Shown here in pieces: positions 7,626-17,280 of a DNA stretch of 41,221 nucleotides. The DNA lies in the NCBI GenBank assembly GCA_003045895.1, contig PZPC01000046.1, forward strand, positions 1 through 41,221, given 5' to 3'. Under the pieces are notes generated by a model. The model was not told where the DNA came from. It searched no databases and saw only the letters and a program-made list of their open reading frames with translations. Within the stretch, counting starts at the first letter, position 1. Each line of letters begins with the position of its first letter. A program made the position numbers and the translations under genes. This stretch comes from Bacteroidota bacterium (lineage in GTDB: Bacteria; Bacteroidota; Bacteroidia; Chitinophagales; Saprospiraceae).

Positions 7626-8180
7626 ATGAAACTCAGAATTGTTCTTTTCGCGATCTGCGCATTCGCGCTTACTACTTTCCGCGCTGATGCGCAAATCGAT
7701 GCGACCATCAATCCAGTTGGGCTGCTCTTCGGCGGTATCAATGTGGGTGCCGACTTCGTCCTGTCGGAAGATTTTAGTATTGAAGCCAACGTGGGCTACA
7801 ACGCTGCAAAAGACAAAGACCGCAGCCAGAAGTATACCGGTGTACCCATTCAGGCCGTAGGAAAATATTACTTCAACCCCGCTGATGGAGCCGACAAGTT
7901 CTACGCTGCTGCTTTTGTCCGCTACGTCAATCGCAGCTATACGAACGATGGTTCTTCTTCTTTTGCGGATCTCACTCAATCCCGCCTGGGTGCTGGTGTT
8001 GGGCTGGGTTTCAAAGCCGTTTCCCAGAAGAATATAGTTTTTGATTTTGGCATAAATGTAGGCCGCGTTATTTCTGATAATACCAAATATTCAGATAGCA
8101 ATGGTACCCAGGAAGAAGTAAGTATTCCTGGCGTTATTATTGCAGTTAAGCTGGGTGTTGGCTACCGTTTTGGCGCTTAA
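7626..8180 (+). CDS. Small outer-membrane beta-barrel protein
   Basis: A 184-aa protein with a signal peptide (MKLRIVLFAICAFALTTF, cleavage near RADA-QID at about residue 22). It then shows alternating hydrophobic strands typical of an eight-stranded OmpA/OmpW-type barrel, and ends YRFGA with an aromatic residue close to the C-terminus. Segments such as GINVGADFVLSEDFSIEANVGY and FYAAAFVRYVNRSY are barrel strands. Its specific role is unknown. It stands alone: promoter box upstream, strong terminator downstream, and a convergent gene beyond. Confidence 0.75.
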   Translation: MKLRIVLFAICAFALTTFRADAQIDATINPVGLLFGGINVGADFVLSEDFSIEANVGYNAAKDKDRSQKYTGVPIQAVGKYYFNPADGADKFYAAAFVRYVNRSYTNDGSSSFADLTQSRLGAGVGLGFKAVSQKNIVFDFGINVGRVISDNTKYSDSNGTQEEVSIPGVIIAVKLGVGYRFGA

Positions 8181-8221
8181 GTCTTTTTACCCCCCCGGCC
8201 ACTATTGTGGCTTCGCAAAAA

Positions 8222-8257
8222 AAAAATGCCCGCTTCCGAAAAGAGGCGGGCATTTTT
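8222..8257. terminator. Bidirectional intrinsic terminator
   Basis: Arms 8222-8233 and 8246-8257 pair perfectly (core ATGCCCGC / GCGGGCAT), extended by A-T pairs. T-runs follow on both strands. It serves the barrel-protein gene (plus) and gcvP (minus), which converge here. Confidence 0.9.
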
Positions 8258-8324
8258 ATTGTACAATTTTACGGCCAGGTATCGCTAAAACCGGATCAGC
8301 TTGATCCAATAGGCTATTCCTGGA

Positions 8325-11201
8325 CTATTCCGCGTAACTCTCGATCGGCGGACAAGTACACACCAGGTGCCGGTCGCCATAGCCATTGTCAATGCGAGCC
8401 ACGAAGGGCCAAAATTTGTAGCCTTCGCGCAGGTAGGGTAGTGGCCAGGCTGCTTTTTCCCGGCTGTAGGGGAAGTCCCAGCTGTCGGCCGTCAGCCACT
8501 CCATGACGTGGGGGGCATTGTGGAGGACGTTGTTTTCCGGATCGGCGACCCCATCGGCGATTTCGTCAATCTCCTGGCGGATGGCGATCATGGCGTCACA
8601 AAAACGGTCGAGTTCGGCCTTGTTTTCACTTTCCGTCGGCTCAATCATGATGGTGCCAGCCACTGGCCAGCTCAGGGTAGGCGCGTGGAAGCCGTAGTCG
8701 ATCAGGCGCTTGGCCACGTCTTCGGCAGACACCAGGCTCTTGAACGGGCGCAGATCCAGGATGAGTTCGTGGGCCGTGTGTCCCTGGTGGCCGGTGTAGA
8801 GCACCTCGTAGTGGTCCTGCAGGCGCGCCTTGATGTAGTTGGCCGTAAGGATGGCAAACTTGCTGGCTGCGGTCAGTCCGTCGGGGCCCAACATCTTGAT
8901 GTAGGCGTAGCTGATCAGTAAAATACTGGCACTACCCCAGGGAGCCGCCGAAACCGGCAGGATTCCTTGTTCGCCACCGGTTTCTACCAGGGGATGCTTG
9001 GGCAGGAAAGGTGCGAGCTTCTCGTTCACACAAATTGGTCCCATGCCCGGGCCACCACCACCGTGGGGGATGGCGAAGGTCTTGTGCAGGTTCAGGTGGC
9101 ACACGTCGGCTTCGATCAGGCCGGGGCTGGTCAGTCCGACCTGGGCGTTCATATTGGCGCCGTCCATGTAGACGAGGCCGCCAAACTCGTGGATGAGTTG
9201 ACAGATTTCTTTGATCCGCGTTTCGAAAACGCCGTGGGTCGAGGGGTAGGTGACCATCAGACACGACAAATTCTCGGCGTGTGCTTCGGCTTTGGCCCGC
9301 AAATCTTCGAGGTCAATGTTGCCATCTTGGTCGCACTTGGTGACCACTACCTGCATCCCCGCCATGACTGCACTGGCCGGGTTGGTGCCGTGGGCCGAAT
9401 CGGGAATGAGGGCCACCTTGCGGTGTTGGTCACCCCGGGCGTGGTGGTAGGCCCGGATGGTGAGCAGGCCGGTGTATTCACCCTGGGCACCGGAGTTAGG
9501 CTGTAGGGAGCAGGCTTTGAAACCCGTAATGTCGCTCAGCCACGCCTCCAGTTCCTGGAAAATCTGGTAATACCCTGCCGCCTGGTCTTTGGGCACGAAG
9601 GGGTGGAGGTTGGCGAAAGCCGCCCAACTGACGGGCATCAGCTCCGAGGCCGCGTTGAGTTTCATCGTACAAGACCCCAGCGCAATCATGGAGTGCGTCA
9701 GGGAGAGGTCGCGATTTTCGAGGCGCTTGAGGTAGCGCATCATCTCGGTCTCGGTCTGGTAGGTGTTGAACACCGGATGGGTGAGGAACTCCGACTGCCG
9801 TTGCAGCGCTTCGGGCAAAGCCACGGTGGCTGGTGCCTGGCTGCTAAGCGAGACGGTATCCTGCTCCAGGTCGGTAGCCAGGATGCCGGCCAGTTGTTCA
9901 ATATCCTCCCGGGTGGTGGTTTCGTTCAGGCTGATCTGCACGCTGTGATCCGTATAGTAAAGATTCACTTCGGCGGCCAGGGCAGCCTGGCGAATGGCGT
10001 GGCGGGTACCGGGGTCGGCTTTGAGGCTGATGGTGTCGAAGAAGCTTTCGCTTTCCAGCTCAAAACCCAATGCTTTGGCTTCCTGCGCCAACAGTTGGGC
10101 GAGGGTATGTACCCGGGTGGCGATGGCGGTCAGGCCAATGGGGCCGTGCCAGGCAGCGTACATGCTCGCCATAATGGCCAGCAGCGCCTGAGCGGTGCAG
10201 ATATTGGAGGTGGCTTTTTCGCGGCGAATGTGTTGCTCGCGGGTTTGGAGAGCCATGCGCAGCGCGCGTTTGCCCCGCTGGTCGATGGAAATGCCAATGA
10301 TGCGGCCCGGGATGACGCGCTTGAAGTCGTCTTTACAGGCAAAAAAAGCAGCGTGGGGGCCGCCGTAGCCCATGGGAACGCCAAAGCGTTGGGTATTGCC
10401 GACCACGGCATCAGCGCCCCATTCTCCCGGAGGAGTCAGCAGGGTGAGCGCCAACAGGTCGGCGGCTACCGTCACGTAGATGGTTTTTTCATTGGCCTCG
10501 GCGGTCAGGGCGCGGTAGTCTTCCACGGCACCGTTGGCTGCCGGATATTGCAGCAGGATACCGAAAACGCTATCCGTTAGTTCAAAGTCGCTGACGGGTA
10601 GTACTTTGACGTTGATGTCCAGGGGTTCGGCCCGCGCTTGCAGCACGGCTATGGTCTGTGGCAGCACCTGATCCGACACCAGAAAGTCGCTGATGGGAAG
10701 GTCGCGGTTGCGCTTGTTCTTCTGGGCAAAAAACAGGGTCATGGCTTCGGCCGCTGACGTACCCTCGTCGAGCAGGGACGCATTGGCGATCTCCAATCCG
10801 GTGAGGTCGCTCACCATGGTCTGGAAATTGAGCAGTGCTTCCAGGCGCCCCTGGGCAATCTCGGCCTGGTAGGGGGTGTACTGGGTGTACCAGCCCGGAT
10901 TTTGGAACACGTTGCGGGCGATAACCGACGGCGTGATGGTGCCGTGGTAGCCGAGGCCGATGTACGATTTGTACAACTTGTTCTTGGCCGCCACCGCGCG
11001 CAGGTCGCTCAGGTAGGCGTATTCCGTTTGTGCGGCAGGCACTTCAATGGGACGGTGGCGGCGAATATCAGCCGGCACCGTTTCTTCGATCAGCTGCTCC
11101 AGATCCGCTACGCCAATGGCTTGTAACATCTGCTCTATCCCGGCAGGAGCGGGGCCAATGTGGCGGTTGACAAACTGGTCGAAAAAAGCTGTTTTATCCA
11201 T
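8325..11201 (-). CDS. gcvP: Glycine dehydrogenase (aminomethyl-transferring), P-protein
   Basis: The PLP-dependent P-protein of the glycine cleavage system decarboxylates glycine and passes the aminomethyl group to the lipoyl H-protein. The 958-aa length matches the homodimeric single-chain form (E. coli 957). Landmarks are the N-terminal FVNRHIGP-type segment, [22 protein letters not shown] and the PLP site [19 protein letters not shown], with the Schiff-base lysine at Lys707. gcvT and gcvH are not adjacent, which is common in Bacteroidota. The start at 11201 (ATG) agrees with a promoter-like box about 30 bases upstream. Confidence 0.97.
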   Translation of the reverse strand: MDKTAFFDQFVNRHIGPAPAGIEQMLQAIGVADLEQLIEETVPADIRRHRPIEVPAAQTEYAYLSDLRAVAAKNKLYKSYIGLGYHGTITPSVIARNVFQNPGWYTQYTPYQAEIAQGRLEALLNFQTMVSDLTGLEIANASLLDEGTSAAEAMTLFFAQKNKRNRDLPISDFLVSDQVLPQTIAVLQARAEPLDINVKVLPVSDFELTDSVFGILLQYPAANGAVEDYRALTAEANEKTIYVTVAADLLALTLLTPPGEWGADAVVGNTQRFGVPMGYGGPHAAFFACKDDFKRVIPGRIIGISIDQRGKRALRMALQTREQHIRREKATSNICTAQALLAIMASMYAAWHGPIGLTAIATRVHTLAQLLAQEAKALGFELESESFFDTISLKADPGTRHAIRQAALAAEVNLYYTDHSVQISLNETTTREDIEQLAGILATDLEQDTVSLSSQAPATVALPEALQRQSEFLTHPVFNTYQTETEMMRYLKRLENRDLSLTHSMIALGSCTMKLNAASELMPVSWAAFANLHPFVPKDQAAGYYQIFQELEAWLSDITGFKACSLQPNSGAQGEYTGLLTIRAYHHARGDQHRKVALIPDSAHGTNPASAVMAGMQVVVTKCDQDGNIDLEDLRAKAEAHAENLSCLMVTYPSTHGVFETRIKEICQLIHEFGGLVYMDGANMNAQVGLTSPGLIEADVCHLNLHKTFAIPHGGGGPGMGPICVNEKLAPFLPKHPLVETGGEQGILPVSAAPWGSASILLISYAYIKMLGPDGLTAASKFAILTANYIKARLQDHYEVLYTGHQGHTAHELILDLRPFKSLVSAEDVAKRLIDYGFHAPTLSWPVAGTIMIEPTESENKAELDRFCDAMIAIRQEIDEIADGVADPENNVLHNAPHVMEWLTADSWDFPYSREKAAWPLPYLREGYKFWPFVARIDNGYGDRHLVCTCPPIESYAE

Positions 11202-11229
11202 GGGTTGTCCTTGGTTTTTATACGCGCTG

Positions 11230-11237
11230 CGAAGATA
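11230..11237 (-). promoter_or_regulatory. Candidate -7 box for gcvP
   Basis: On the minus strand TATCTTCG, one base off TAnnTTTG, lies 29 bases before the gcvP ATG. No clear TTG is seen at the usual distance. No glycine riboswitch-like structure is evident in the short leader. Confidence 0.35.
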
Positions 11238-11344
11238 GAAAATCTTTGTGTTGGATTAACAGCCGATGAGCGGTAAGGTTTAATTCTTCGGGGATACGTT
11301 AAAAGATTCCCTTGCGCTGACCCATTTTTAATCCATTTTTGAGT

Positions 11345-13828
11345 TCAATACGGATCTACATCAATACTCACCCGCACGTTGCTGTAACCTTGGGTGAGGT
11401 GAATCTTATCGGTAGCGGCGCGGATGTGTTGTTTGGCAAATTTGATCTTATCGGGGGCCTGTTCGAGCTTGACCAGGAGGTCGAGCAGGTAATAGTTGCG
11501 GACGCGACCCACGTAAGGGACGGCCGGACCAAGCACCCATTCCCCCAGCGCTTGTTTCAGCCAGTGGGCGTAAAGCTGCATGGCGTCGTTGACGGTCTTG
11601 GGGTTTTTGTGTTTGAGGGTAATGCGGATGAGCCGGTGAAAAGGAGGATAGGCAAATTGGTGCCGCTCCTGGATCTCGCGCCGGAAGAAGGCGGCATAAT
11701 CGCCTGCCAGCACTTCGGCAATAACGGGGTGTGCGGTATTGAAAGCCTGGATGATGACTTTGCCCTGGCGGTGCTTGCGCCCGGCCCGGCCGGCTACCTG
11801 CAGCATGAGTTGGAAACCGCGCTCGGCCGAGCGGAAGTCGGGGAATTGCAACAGCTGATCGGCGCTGAGGATACCCACGACACCGACCCGTTCAAAATCC
11901 AGCCCCTTGGTGACCATTTGGGTACCTACCAGAATATCGATCTTGCCTTCCTCAAATTCACCAATAATCCGGGCGTGGGCGTATTTGCCTTTGACGGTGT
12001 CAAAATCCATCCGGCCGATCTTGGCGTCGGGGAGGAAAATTTTGAGCTCATCTTCGATTTTTTCGGTACCAAAACCCAGTAAGGTCAGCTGAGGGCTCGC
12101 GCAGGCGGGGCATTCGGTAGGCAGCTTGGTGCTGTAGCCACAGTAATGGCACTTGAGGATTTCCTGGAATTTGTGGTACGTCAGGCTCACGTCACAGTTG
12201 ATACATTCCGAATGCCAGCCGCAAGTGGGGCAGCGATAGGTAGGGGAGTAGCCGCGGCGGTTCTGGAAGAGGATAGCCTGCTCACCCCGTTCCAGCGCGG
12301 CCTTGAGTTCGTCGAGCAGGCGGCTGGTGAAGTGGTTGTGCAGGGTCTGTTCCAACTGCTCACGGCGGGCGTCGGCAATGACGATCTCGGGCATGGCTAC
12401 GCCACCAAAGCGTTCCGTCATGGTCACCAGGCCGTACTTGCCGGTTTGGGCATTCTGGTAACTCTCTACCGCGGGCGTTGCGGTTCCGAGCAGCACTTTG
12501 GCGCCAAAGATATGGGCCAGCATAATACCGGTATCGCGTCCGTGGTAGTGGGGGTTGGGTTCCCGTTGTTTGTAGCTGGGGTCGTGTTCTTCGTCGACGA
12601 TGATGAGCCCCAGTTGCCGGTAAGGCAAAAACATGGCGGAGCGCGGCCCGAGTACGGCGGCCTGTCCTGCCTGCACCTTGTTCCAGATCTCCACCCGCTC
12701 GTTGTGGTTGAGCCGCGAATGGTACACCACGATGGACTCGCCAAGTACCCGTTGCACGCGTTCGATGATCTGGGTAGTGAGCGCAATTTCCGGCAGCAAG
12801 TACAACACCTGCCCGCCCTGGGCAATGACGTCCTGCATCAATTCCAGGTAAACCCGGGTTTTGCCGCTGCCCGTGACGCCGTGCAACAACACAACATCTT
12901 TGGTGGTAAATTCCTGACGAATCTCCTGTAAGGCCTGTACCTGCTGCGGAGCCAGTTGGCTGGCCGCAATGGTATCCTCTTCGTAGCTGCCGATGCGGCT
13001 GACCTCGCGTTCGTAGACCTCAAAGATTTCTTTTTTGACCATTGCTTTGATCGTCCCGTGGTCCGTATCGGCCAGCTTGATGAGGTCCTGCTGGCGCACA
13101 AACTCCTGCTGCCGGACGACTTGCACGTAGGCCAGCAGGGTGCGTTCCTGTTTGGCCGAGCGGGCAACCAGTTCAAAGGCCCCGTGGAGGGCGTTGGAGT
13201 CGGAAGCGTAGGGCTCGCAAAAGCGGACGCAGTTGATGGTTTTGGGGCGGTACTTCTCCTGGAGGTCTTCCTTGAGGTAGATAATGCGCTTGTCCAGTAG
13301 CCGCCGGATAATAGGGTAAACCGTCTTTTGTCCGAGAATGCCCTGGAGGTCGTCGATGCTGAGTTCTTCCTGAATGGACAGGGCCTCCGCCAGGAGGTAT
13401 TCCTTGTCGTTGAGCAGCGCCGGATCCTGGTGGAAAAGCGGCCCCAGGGTCACGCGGGTTTCGCTCGACAGCTTGAAGTTGGCGGGCAGGGCGGCGTTCA
13501 TCACTTCGCCCAGCGAGCAGAGGTAGTAGGCGGCGATCCAGCGCCAGAGTTTAAACTGTTGTTCATTGACAATGGGTTGCTCATCAATGATGCTGATAAT
13601 GGATTTGGGCTGTTGTTGCTCGGGCGCCTGGTGGTGTATGTTCATGACCAGACCGGTGTACAACTTGCTTTTGCCAAACTGCACCTCTACCCGCACCCCA
13701 ACCTGAACCTGTACGACCAATTCCTCGGGAACATGGTAGGTGTAGGGCCGCCCAATTGCCAATGGCAAAATGACATCAACGTAGTAACTGGAGGCACTGC
13801 GGACGGGATGTAACGCGTGTTTTGACAA
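11345..13828 (-). CDS. priA: Primosomal replication-restart helicase PriA
   Basis: PriA binds stalled forks and reloads the replicative helicase. The 827-aa protein has the N-terminal DNA-binding region (YVDVILPLAIGRPYTYHVP), Walker A GVTGSGKT at 317-324, the DEEH box in IIVDEEHDPSYKQ, motif GTATPAVES, and the helicase-embedded zinc site of paired cysteines (CPTCG, CINC, CHYCG, CPAC). LVGTQMVTKGLDFERV and VAGRAGRKHRQG complete the C-terminal helicase lobe. No ATG is available near the N-terminus; TTG at 13828 is the best start, just behind a -7 box. It lies upstream of gcvP on the same strand with a 143-bp gap. Confidence 0.96.
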   Translation of the reverse strand: MSKHALHPVRSASSYYVDVILPLAIGRPYTYHVPEELVVQVQVGVRVEVQFGKSKLYTGLVMNIHHQAPEQQQPKSIISIIDEQPIVNEQQFKLWRWIAAYYLCSLGEVMNAALPANFKLSSETRVTLGPLFHQDPALLNDKEYLLAEALSIQEELSIDDLQGILGQKTVYPIIRRLLDKRIIYLKEDLQEKYRPKTINCVRFCEPYASDSNALHGAFELVARSAKQERTLLAYVQVVRQQEFVRQQDLIKLADTDHGTIKAMVKKEIFEVYEREVSRIGSYEEDTIAASQLAPQQVQALQEIRQEFTTKDVVLLHGVTGSGKTRVYLELMQDVIAQGGQVLYLLPEIALTTQIIERVQRVLGESIVVYHSRLNHNERVEIWNKVQAGQAAVLGPRSAMFLPYRQLGLIIVDEEHDPSYKQREPNPHYHGRDTGIMLAHIFGAKVLLGTATPAVESYQNAQTGKYGLVTMTERFGGVAMPEIVIADARREQLEQTLHNHFTSRLLDELKAALERGEQAILFQNRRGYSPTYRCPTCGWHSECINCDVSLTYHKFQEILKCHYCGYSTKLPTECPACASPQLTLLGFGTEKIEDELKIFLPDAKIGRMDFDTVKGKYAHARIIGEFEEGKIDILVGTQMVTKGLDFERVGVVGILSADQLLQFPDFRSAERGFQLMLQVAGRAGRKHRQGKVIIQAFNTAHPVIAEVLAGDYAAFFRREIQERHQFAYPPFHRLIRITLKHKNPKTVNDAMQLYAHWLKQALGEWVLGPAVPYVGRVRNYYLLDLLVKLEQAPDKIKFAKQHIRAATDKIHLTQGYSNVRVSIDVDPY

Positions 13829-13851
13829 AATCTGACCTGTTTTTAGAAGAG

Positions 13852-13859
13852 CAAAAGTA
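13852..13859 (-). promoter_or_regulatory. Candidate -7 box for priA
   Basis: TACTTTTG on the minus strand matches TAnnTTTG exactly and lies 24 bases before the TTG start, which supports that start choice. The -33 half is weak (CTG in place of TTG). Confidence 0.45.
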
Positions 13860-14035
13860 CAGTATTTGTGGGAGGTACAGCGGGGGGCACCCGCTATTTT
13901 TATAAATTTTTTATGGTTTATTTTTATTTTAAAAACAAATCCGTATATTAGTACCAGGATTAATTCTAAATCATCGGCACTATCCTCCCTCAGGAGGCAT
14001 TCATCGGTACAAGGTTGGGAATTGCTGGCTACTCG

Positions 14036-14200
14036 CTACCGCGAGTAGATAAAGAACTTTTGGCTTTCCCCAAAAGTGGGGAGGGCCATGACGGCGACCG
14101 AGGCCTGGGTGGGTTGACCCGCCAGGGTCTGGTGAGTACTGGGCCCATACACCTTGTCAACCAGTTGCCCGTACCCCCCGTAGGTTATTAGCTTTGCTTC
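14036..14200 (-). pseudogene. Remnant of a surface/repeat-type secreted protein
   Basis: On the minus strand an open stretch of 54 codons ends in TAG at 14036-14038 and is preceded by in-frame stops at 14201-14206. The translation includes KLITYGGYGQLVDKVYG, then GQPTQASVAVMALP and QKFFIYS. This resembles, by eye, the N-terminal motif of Bacteroidota gliding-motility/cell-surface proteins (LLFYTDG..V.N..HQ.M..G..LLG..STTQS..VVP.P....YYIFT). No start is available, so this is at most a decayed fragment. The family link is a tentative inference. Confidence 0.4.
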
Positions 14201-14246
14201 CTATCAGAAGCGGTGGCTCTTGTCCAAGAAGCATTTCCACCGGTCT

Positions 14247-14759
14247 CTAACCCACCCCCAACATCCCCACGGCCTCGGCCAACATCTCCGCCACTTCTTC
14301 CGGAAGTGAAAACCCATCCGCCATTTTAATCATTTCGTTTTGATACAGCGGCAGCTGCACCACGATGCGGGCGTCCAGGGCTTCCAGCGACCACAGCAAG
14401 GATTGCATGGCCCGCTCACCCCGCGGAGCGTGGGGCGTGAAGGTGATGGGCAGTACCGGTTTCCCCGCCAGCTCGCCAGAGCTGGTAACCCATTCCAAAG
14501 CATTTTTCAGCAGTGCAGGTATATTGTGGATGTATTCGGGGGTGGCTATTATAACCGCATCAGCGGTAGCCACGGCTTGCCGCCAGGCGACCACTGCCGG
14601 GGGCCAGGGGTGCTGGTCGAGCGTTGGCTGAAACAGGGGTAGATCGGCTATATTGAAATAGCGGTAAGCATACTGGGGCAGGTGCTCCGCCAGTTTTTGC
14701 AGCAGCCAGACATTGGATGAATCAGGACGCGCTGAACCCGTAATGGTAAGAATAGGCAT
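14247..14759 (-). CDS. NADPH-dependent FMN reductase family protein
   Basis: A 170-aa flavodoxin-like protein. The N-terminal MPILTITGSARPDSSN is the FMN phosphate-binding loop, and TPEYIHNIPALLKNALEWV is the family's signature TPEYN..IPG.LKNAIDW motif. Such enzymes reduce FMN, azo dyes, quinones or chromate with NAD(P)H in the cytosol. It is divergent from the DoxX-like gene with a 73-bp gap, so the two may share a regulatory region for redox stress. That link is an inference. Confidence 0.88.
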   Translation of the reverse strand: MPILTITGSARPDSSNVWLLQKLAEHLPQYAYRYFNIADLPLFQPTLDQHPWPPAVVAWRQAVATADAVIIATPEYIHNIPALLKNALEWVTSSGELAGKPVLPITFTPHAPRGERAMQSLLWSLEALDARIVVQLPLYQNEMIKMADGFSLPEEVAEMLAEAVGMLGVG

Positions 14760-14786
14760 GGTAATTAGGGTGTAAACAAGTTCGTG

Positions 14787-14794
14787 TAAATTTG
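14787..14794 (+). promoter_or_regulatory. Candidate -7 box (TAAATTTG) for the DoxX-like gene
   Basis: An exact TAnnTTTG match 38 bases before the ATG at 14833, in the divergent gap; no clear -33 TTG. Confidence 0.35.
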
Positions 14795-14832
14795 GCTATC
14801 TTGTCAGCTATTAAGCAACTAAAGCTCGTTTT

Positions 14833-15225
14833 ATGTTAGCATATATCCCCTTCATCGCCCTGGTCATCGCTATTTTTTGGGCCATTGTCTTTCTTCAGTC
14901 GGGCCTGGATAAGGTGCTGGACTGGTCGGGCAACCTAAGTTGGTTGAAAGGGCATTTTGCGCAGAGCCCCCTCCGTAATCTTGTTCCCTTGCTGCTGGCA
15001 ACCCTCACCGTGGTAGAGTTGGCCGCAGGCCTGGTATCCGGTTTTGGCGCAACCCAAATAGTGGTTTATGGTGATACCGATTATGCGCGTTACGGCGTAC
15101 AACTTTCGGCGGTGGCCTTGCTCATGTTGTTCTTTGGTCAGCGGATGAGCAAAGAATACGCTGGGGCAGCTACCATCGCTACCTATTTTGCGGTAGTGCT
15201 GCTCAGCTTGTTTTTGTTGATTTAA
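14833..15225 (+). CDS. DoxX-like four-helix membrane protein
   Basis: A 130-aa integral membrane protein with four hydrophobic helices (about 3-23, 47-70, 85-100, 108-129). Helix 1 ends in AIVFLQSGLDKVLDWSGN, resembling the F..SG..K..D segment of DoxX/DoxD-like proteins. Members are linked to thiol or sulfur redox chemistry and oxidative stress, but most are uncharacterised. It ends 22 bp before the end of the convergent permease gene, with no terminator between. Confidence 0.7.
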   Translation: MLAYIPFIALVIAIFWAIVFLQSGLDKVLDWSGNLSWLKGHFAQSPLRNLVPLLLATLTVVELAAGLVSGFGATQIVVYGDTDYARYGVQLSAVALLMLFFGQRMSKEYAGAATIATYFAVVLLSLFLLI

Positions 15226-15247
15226 GTAAAGCTACACAATACCTGCC

Positions 15248-16276
15248 TCAGTCGCCTATTTTTCCATTCTCCGATAACAAAATGGCGATCGGCTTGGTGG
15301 CTTCAAACTTGGCGAAAACAATGATGAGCATCACCATGATCGGTACGCTCAGCACCATCCCCAGTACGCCCCAGATTGCACCCCATACGACCAACGAAAT
15401 AATGACCACTAGCGGACTGATATTGAGGGAGTTGCCCATCAATTTAGGCTCCAGGAAGTTGCCTGCCAACACTTGAATGCTGCCTACCCCGAGCAGTATC
15501 CATAAACCGGAAAGCAGGCTACCATGTTGCAGTACCGCAATCAGTACCGGAAAAATGGTAGCAATCAGGGAACCAATACTGGGAATGTAATTGAGCAGGA
15601 AAATGACCGTAGCCCACAGCAAAGGGGTGTCTAAATCAAACAGCCACATCAAAAAATAGCTGAGTGCCGCCGTCAGGAAGCTGGTGAAGGTCTTAATGGT
15701 AATGTAATTGCCAAAGGATTCATTGATTTCTTGCAGCAATTCCTTCGATTGCTGGTATTTGCTTTCCTCCTGGAAAAGCAAACGGTGCTTGGTGGAAAAA
15801 GTAGATTCTTCCAGCAAGAGGAATATGACGTAAATGACGATCATAAATCCATCGCTCAACAACTGGCTCAGGCTGTTGAGGATGGGCTGGATCACTTGCG
15901 AAAAATCGAAATTCCCGGAAAAACGCTGAATATACCTGACGGCATCAAATTTGTACTGCTCGATTATAAAATCATTGAGGATAGTCACGCTGGCTTCGTA
16001 AGCGGGTAGCTCCAGGCCGAATTGCGCAATGCTGCTACTCAGTAGCCGGGCCACAAAACTGATGACCCCGAAAATAATGGCAAAAACCAACAGGTTTTTC
16101 AACCAGATGGGGAGTTTTTCCTGGATGAACTTGATGCGGCCAATAAAATCCCGAATATCTTTTACCAGATACCAGATCAATAACGCCACGACAAAAGGTA
16201 ACAACAGCGCCTTGGTGACCATCAAGACGTAAACAATGGCGATGACCAGAATAAGGGTGTAGGTAGCTTTTATCAT
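15248..16276 (-). CDS. AI-2E family transporter (PerM/YdiK-like)
   Basis: An integral membrane protein of about 342 aa with the family's layout. Two N-terminal helices are followed by a soluble segment, a SKELLQEINESFGNYI amphipathic linker, and a C-terminal helix bundle containing FLLNYIPSIGSLIATIFPVL and FLEPKLMGNSLNISPLVVIISL, the most conserved stretch of the family. Members export autoinducer-2-like compounds or act as Na+/H+ antiporters; the substrate here is unknown. I chose ATG at 16276. An upstream ATG at 16321 lies before a promoter-like box (16298-16305), so it is unlikely to be in the mRNA. Confidence 0.88.
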   Translation of the reverse strand: MIKATYTLILVIAIVYVLMVTKALLLPFVVALLIWYLVKDIRDFIGRIKFIQEKLPIWLKNLLVFAIIFGVISFVARLLSSSIAQFGLELPAYEASVTILNDFIIEQYKFDAVRYIQRFSGNFDFSQVIQPILNSLSQLLSDGFMIVIYVIFLLLEESTFSTKHRLLFQEESKYQQSKELLQEINESFGNYITIKTFTSFLTAALSYFLMWLFDLDTPLLWATVIFLLNYIPSIGSLIATIFPVLIAVLQHGSLLSGLWILLGVGSIQVLAGNFLEPKLMGNSLNISPLVVIISLVVWGAIWGVLGMVLSVPIMVMLIIVFAKFEATKPIAILLSENGKIGD

Positions 16277-16297
16277 GGTGGAAATTTTTCCTGACGA

Positions 16298-16305
16298 TAA
16301 AGATA
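16298..16305 (-). promoter_or_regulatory. Candidate -7 box for the AI-2E family gene
   Basis: Minus-strand TATCTTTA, one base off TAnnTTTG, 22 bases before the chosen ATG. It is used here as evidence for the shorter start. Confidence 0.35.
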
Positions 16306-16532
16306 GGGGTTTGTGGAACATGGTGGCATCAAATCAAATAGAGTAAGTAAGCGGATAACCCACGAACCGTCCGTTGCCGCACACCTGGTGTGCGAAAACG
16401 AACAGGTTGAAGCTTCTTGGAAAAAAACTTGTTGCTACAATAAACTGAAAATCAAATTTTTAGCAAATGGTGCAACTTCCGGCACAAGACTTGCCTCCTT
16501 ATGAATAACCAAATCACCCAAATTCAAAAACC

Positions 16533-16958
16533 ATGAAATACCCGACTGTTTTTTCCATCCTTTGCGCGTGCTTCCTGTTCAATGCCGGCAGCTATGCTAC
16601 CACACCTGCAGCCGAACCCACGTTGTCCGTTAAGACGGCGTTCACGACCTGCGATTTACACGCTGTCCTGTGGAAAAACCTGGTGGCCGACCAACTCATC
16701 AACAACCAGGATGAACTGGTGAAAATTGAATTTGAATACCACGATGTTTTTGTCAACCAACGTATCCTGAGCTACGAACTGATCGAAAAGTATCACCAAC
16801 TGCTCACCCGCTACGGCGTAAAACCTGGATCCCAACGGCAAATTCATTTGTATCCCAATGGCCACCTCGCGATTGGTGATGTGAACGCCCGTGGGCAGCT
16901 GTTGGTACAACCAGATTCACCCGTAGATTGCATCAGTATTGCTGCTATTAACCAATAA
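16533..16958 (+). CDS. Hypothetical exported protein
   Basis: A 141-aa protein with a clear signal peptide (cleavage probably after GSYA at about residue 23). The mature part includes LHAVLWKNLVADQLINNQDELVKIEF, a long hydrophilic helix, and a C-terminal HLYPNGHLAIGDVNARGQ turn-rich part. Two cysteines, in TTCDL and VDCIS, might form a disulfide. I recognise no family. It stands alone between the divergent permease and the ergothioneine operon. Confidence 0.6.
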   Translation: MKYPTVFSILCACFLFNAGSYATTPAAEPTLSVKTAFTTCDLHAVLWKNLVADQLINNQDELVKIEFEYHDVFVNQRILSYELIEKYHQLLTRYGVKPGSQRQIHLYPNGHLAIGDVNARGQLLVQPDSPVDCISIAAINQ

Positions 16959-17280
16959 TCATTAGAAAACGATGTATCCCAATACCCTGGAAGACAGGAA
17001 GCCGAACCGGCGCCCTGCTAAATTGAATGCGGTCTACCATCGATTGGCCTTGTTGCGCTCGTGGTTGACGTTCTTTTTTTAAACTCAACCAAGATCTGGT
17101 GTCGTTGCCAGCCGGTGCAGGGAAATCGGCCTTAAAACAAGCATAATCGCGCTGGCTACTCAACAACTTTACCAATTATACAGTTAATAGGTGTAGTATG
17201 AAGTGGTTTGGAACCAGATCCAAACCACTTTGTCGTTAATAAACAAACCTCGTTTCACCATCAACCTATAATCTGTAACT
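16959..17280. other. Gap of 322 bp with a possible tiny ORF and a 12-bp hairpin
   Basis: The first half holds a possible 36-codon frame (16972-17082, plus) that ends at a run of seven T's; skipping one T would extend it by about 20 codons. The second half holds a perfect hairpin at 17201-17230. No Bacteroidota -7 box is obvious. Confidence 0.4.
17201..17230 (+). promoter_or_regulatory. Perfect 12-bp stem-loop upstream of the ergothioneine operon
   Basis: Arms 17201-17212 (AAGTGGTTTGGA) and 17219-17230 pair perfectly around a 6-base loop. It lies 50 bases before the first gene of the operon and has no T-run after it. That makes an operator or leader hairpin as likely as a terminator. Confidence 0.5.

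Larger units (their letters stand above)
13829..14246. other. Gap of 418 bp with hairpins and a gene remnant
   Basis: Apart from the priA promoter box and the pseudogene remnant at 14036-14200, the gap holds an AT-rich tract (13894-13960) and two short perfect stem-loops: 14029-14048 (8-bp arms, 4-nt loop) and 14056-14077 (8-bp arms). No intact gene is credible. Confidence 0.5.

Noticed and set aside
16948-17175. 75-codon minus-strand open frame before the ergothioneine operon
   Set aside because: No domain, no start signal, and it overlaps the end of the upstream gene.
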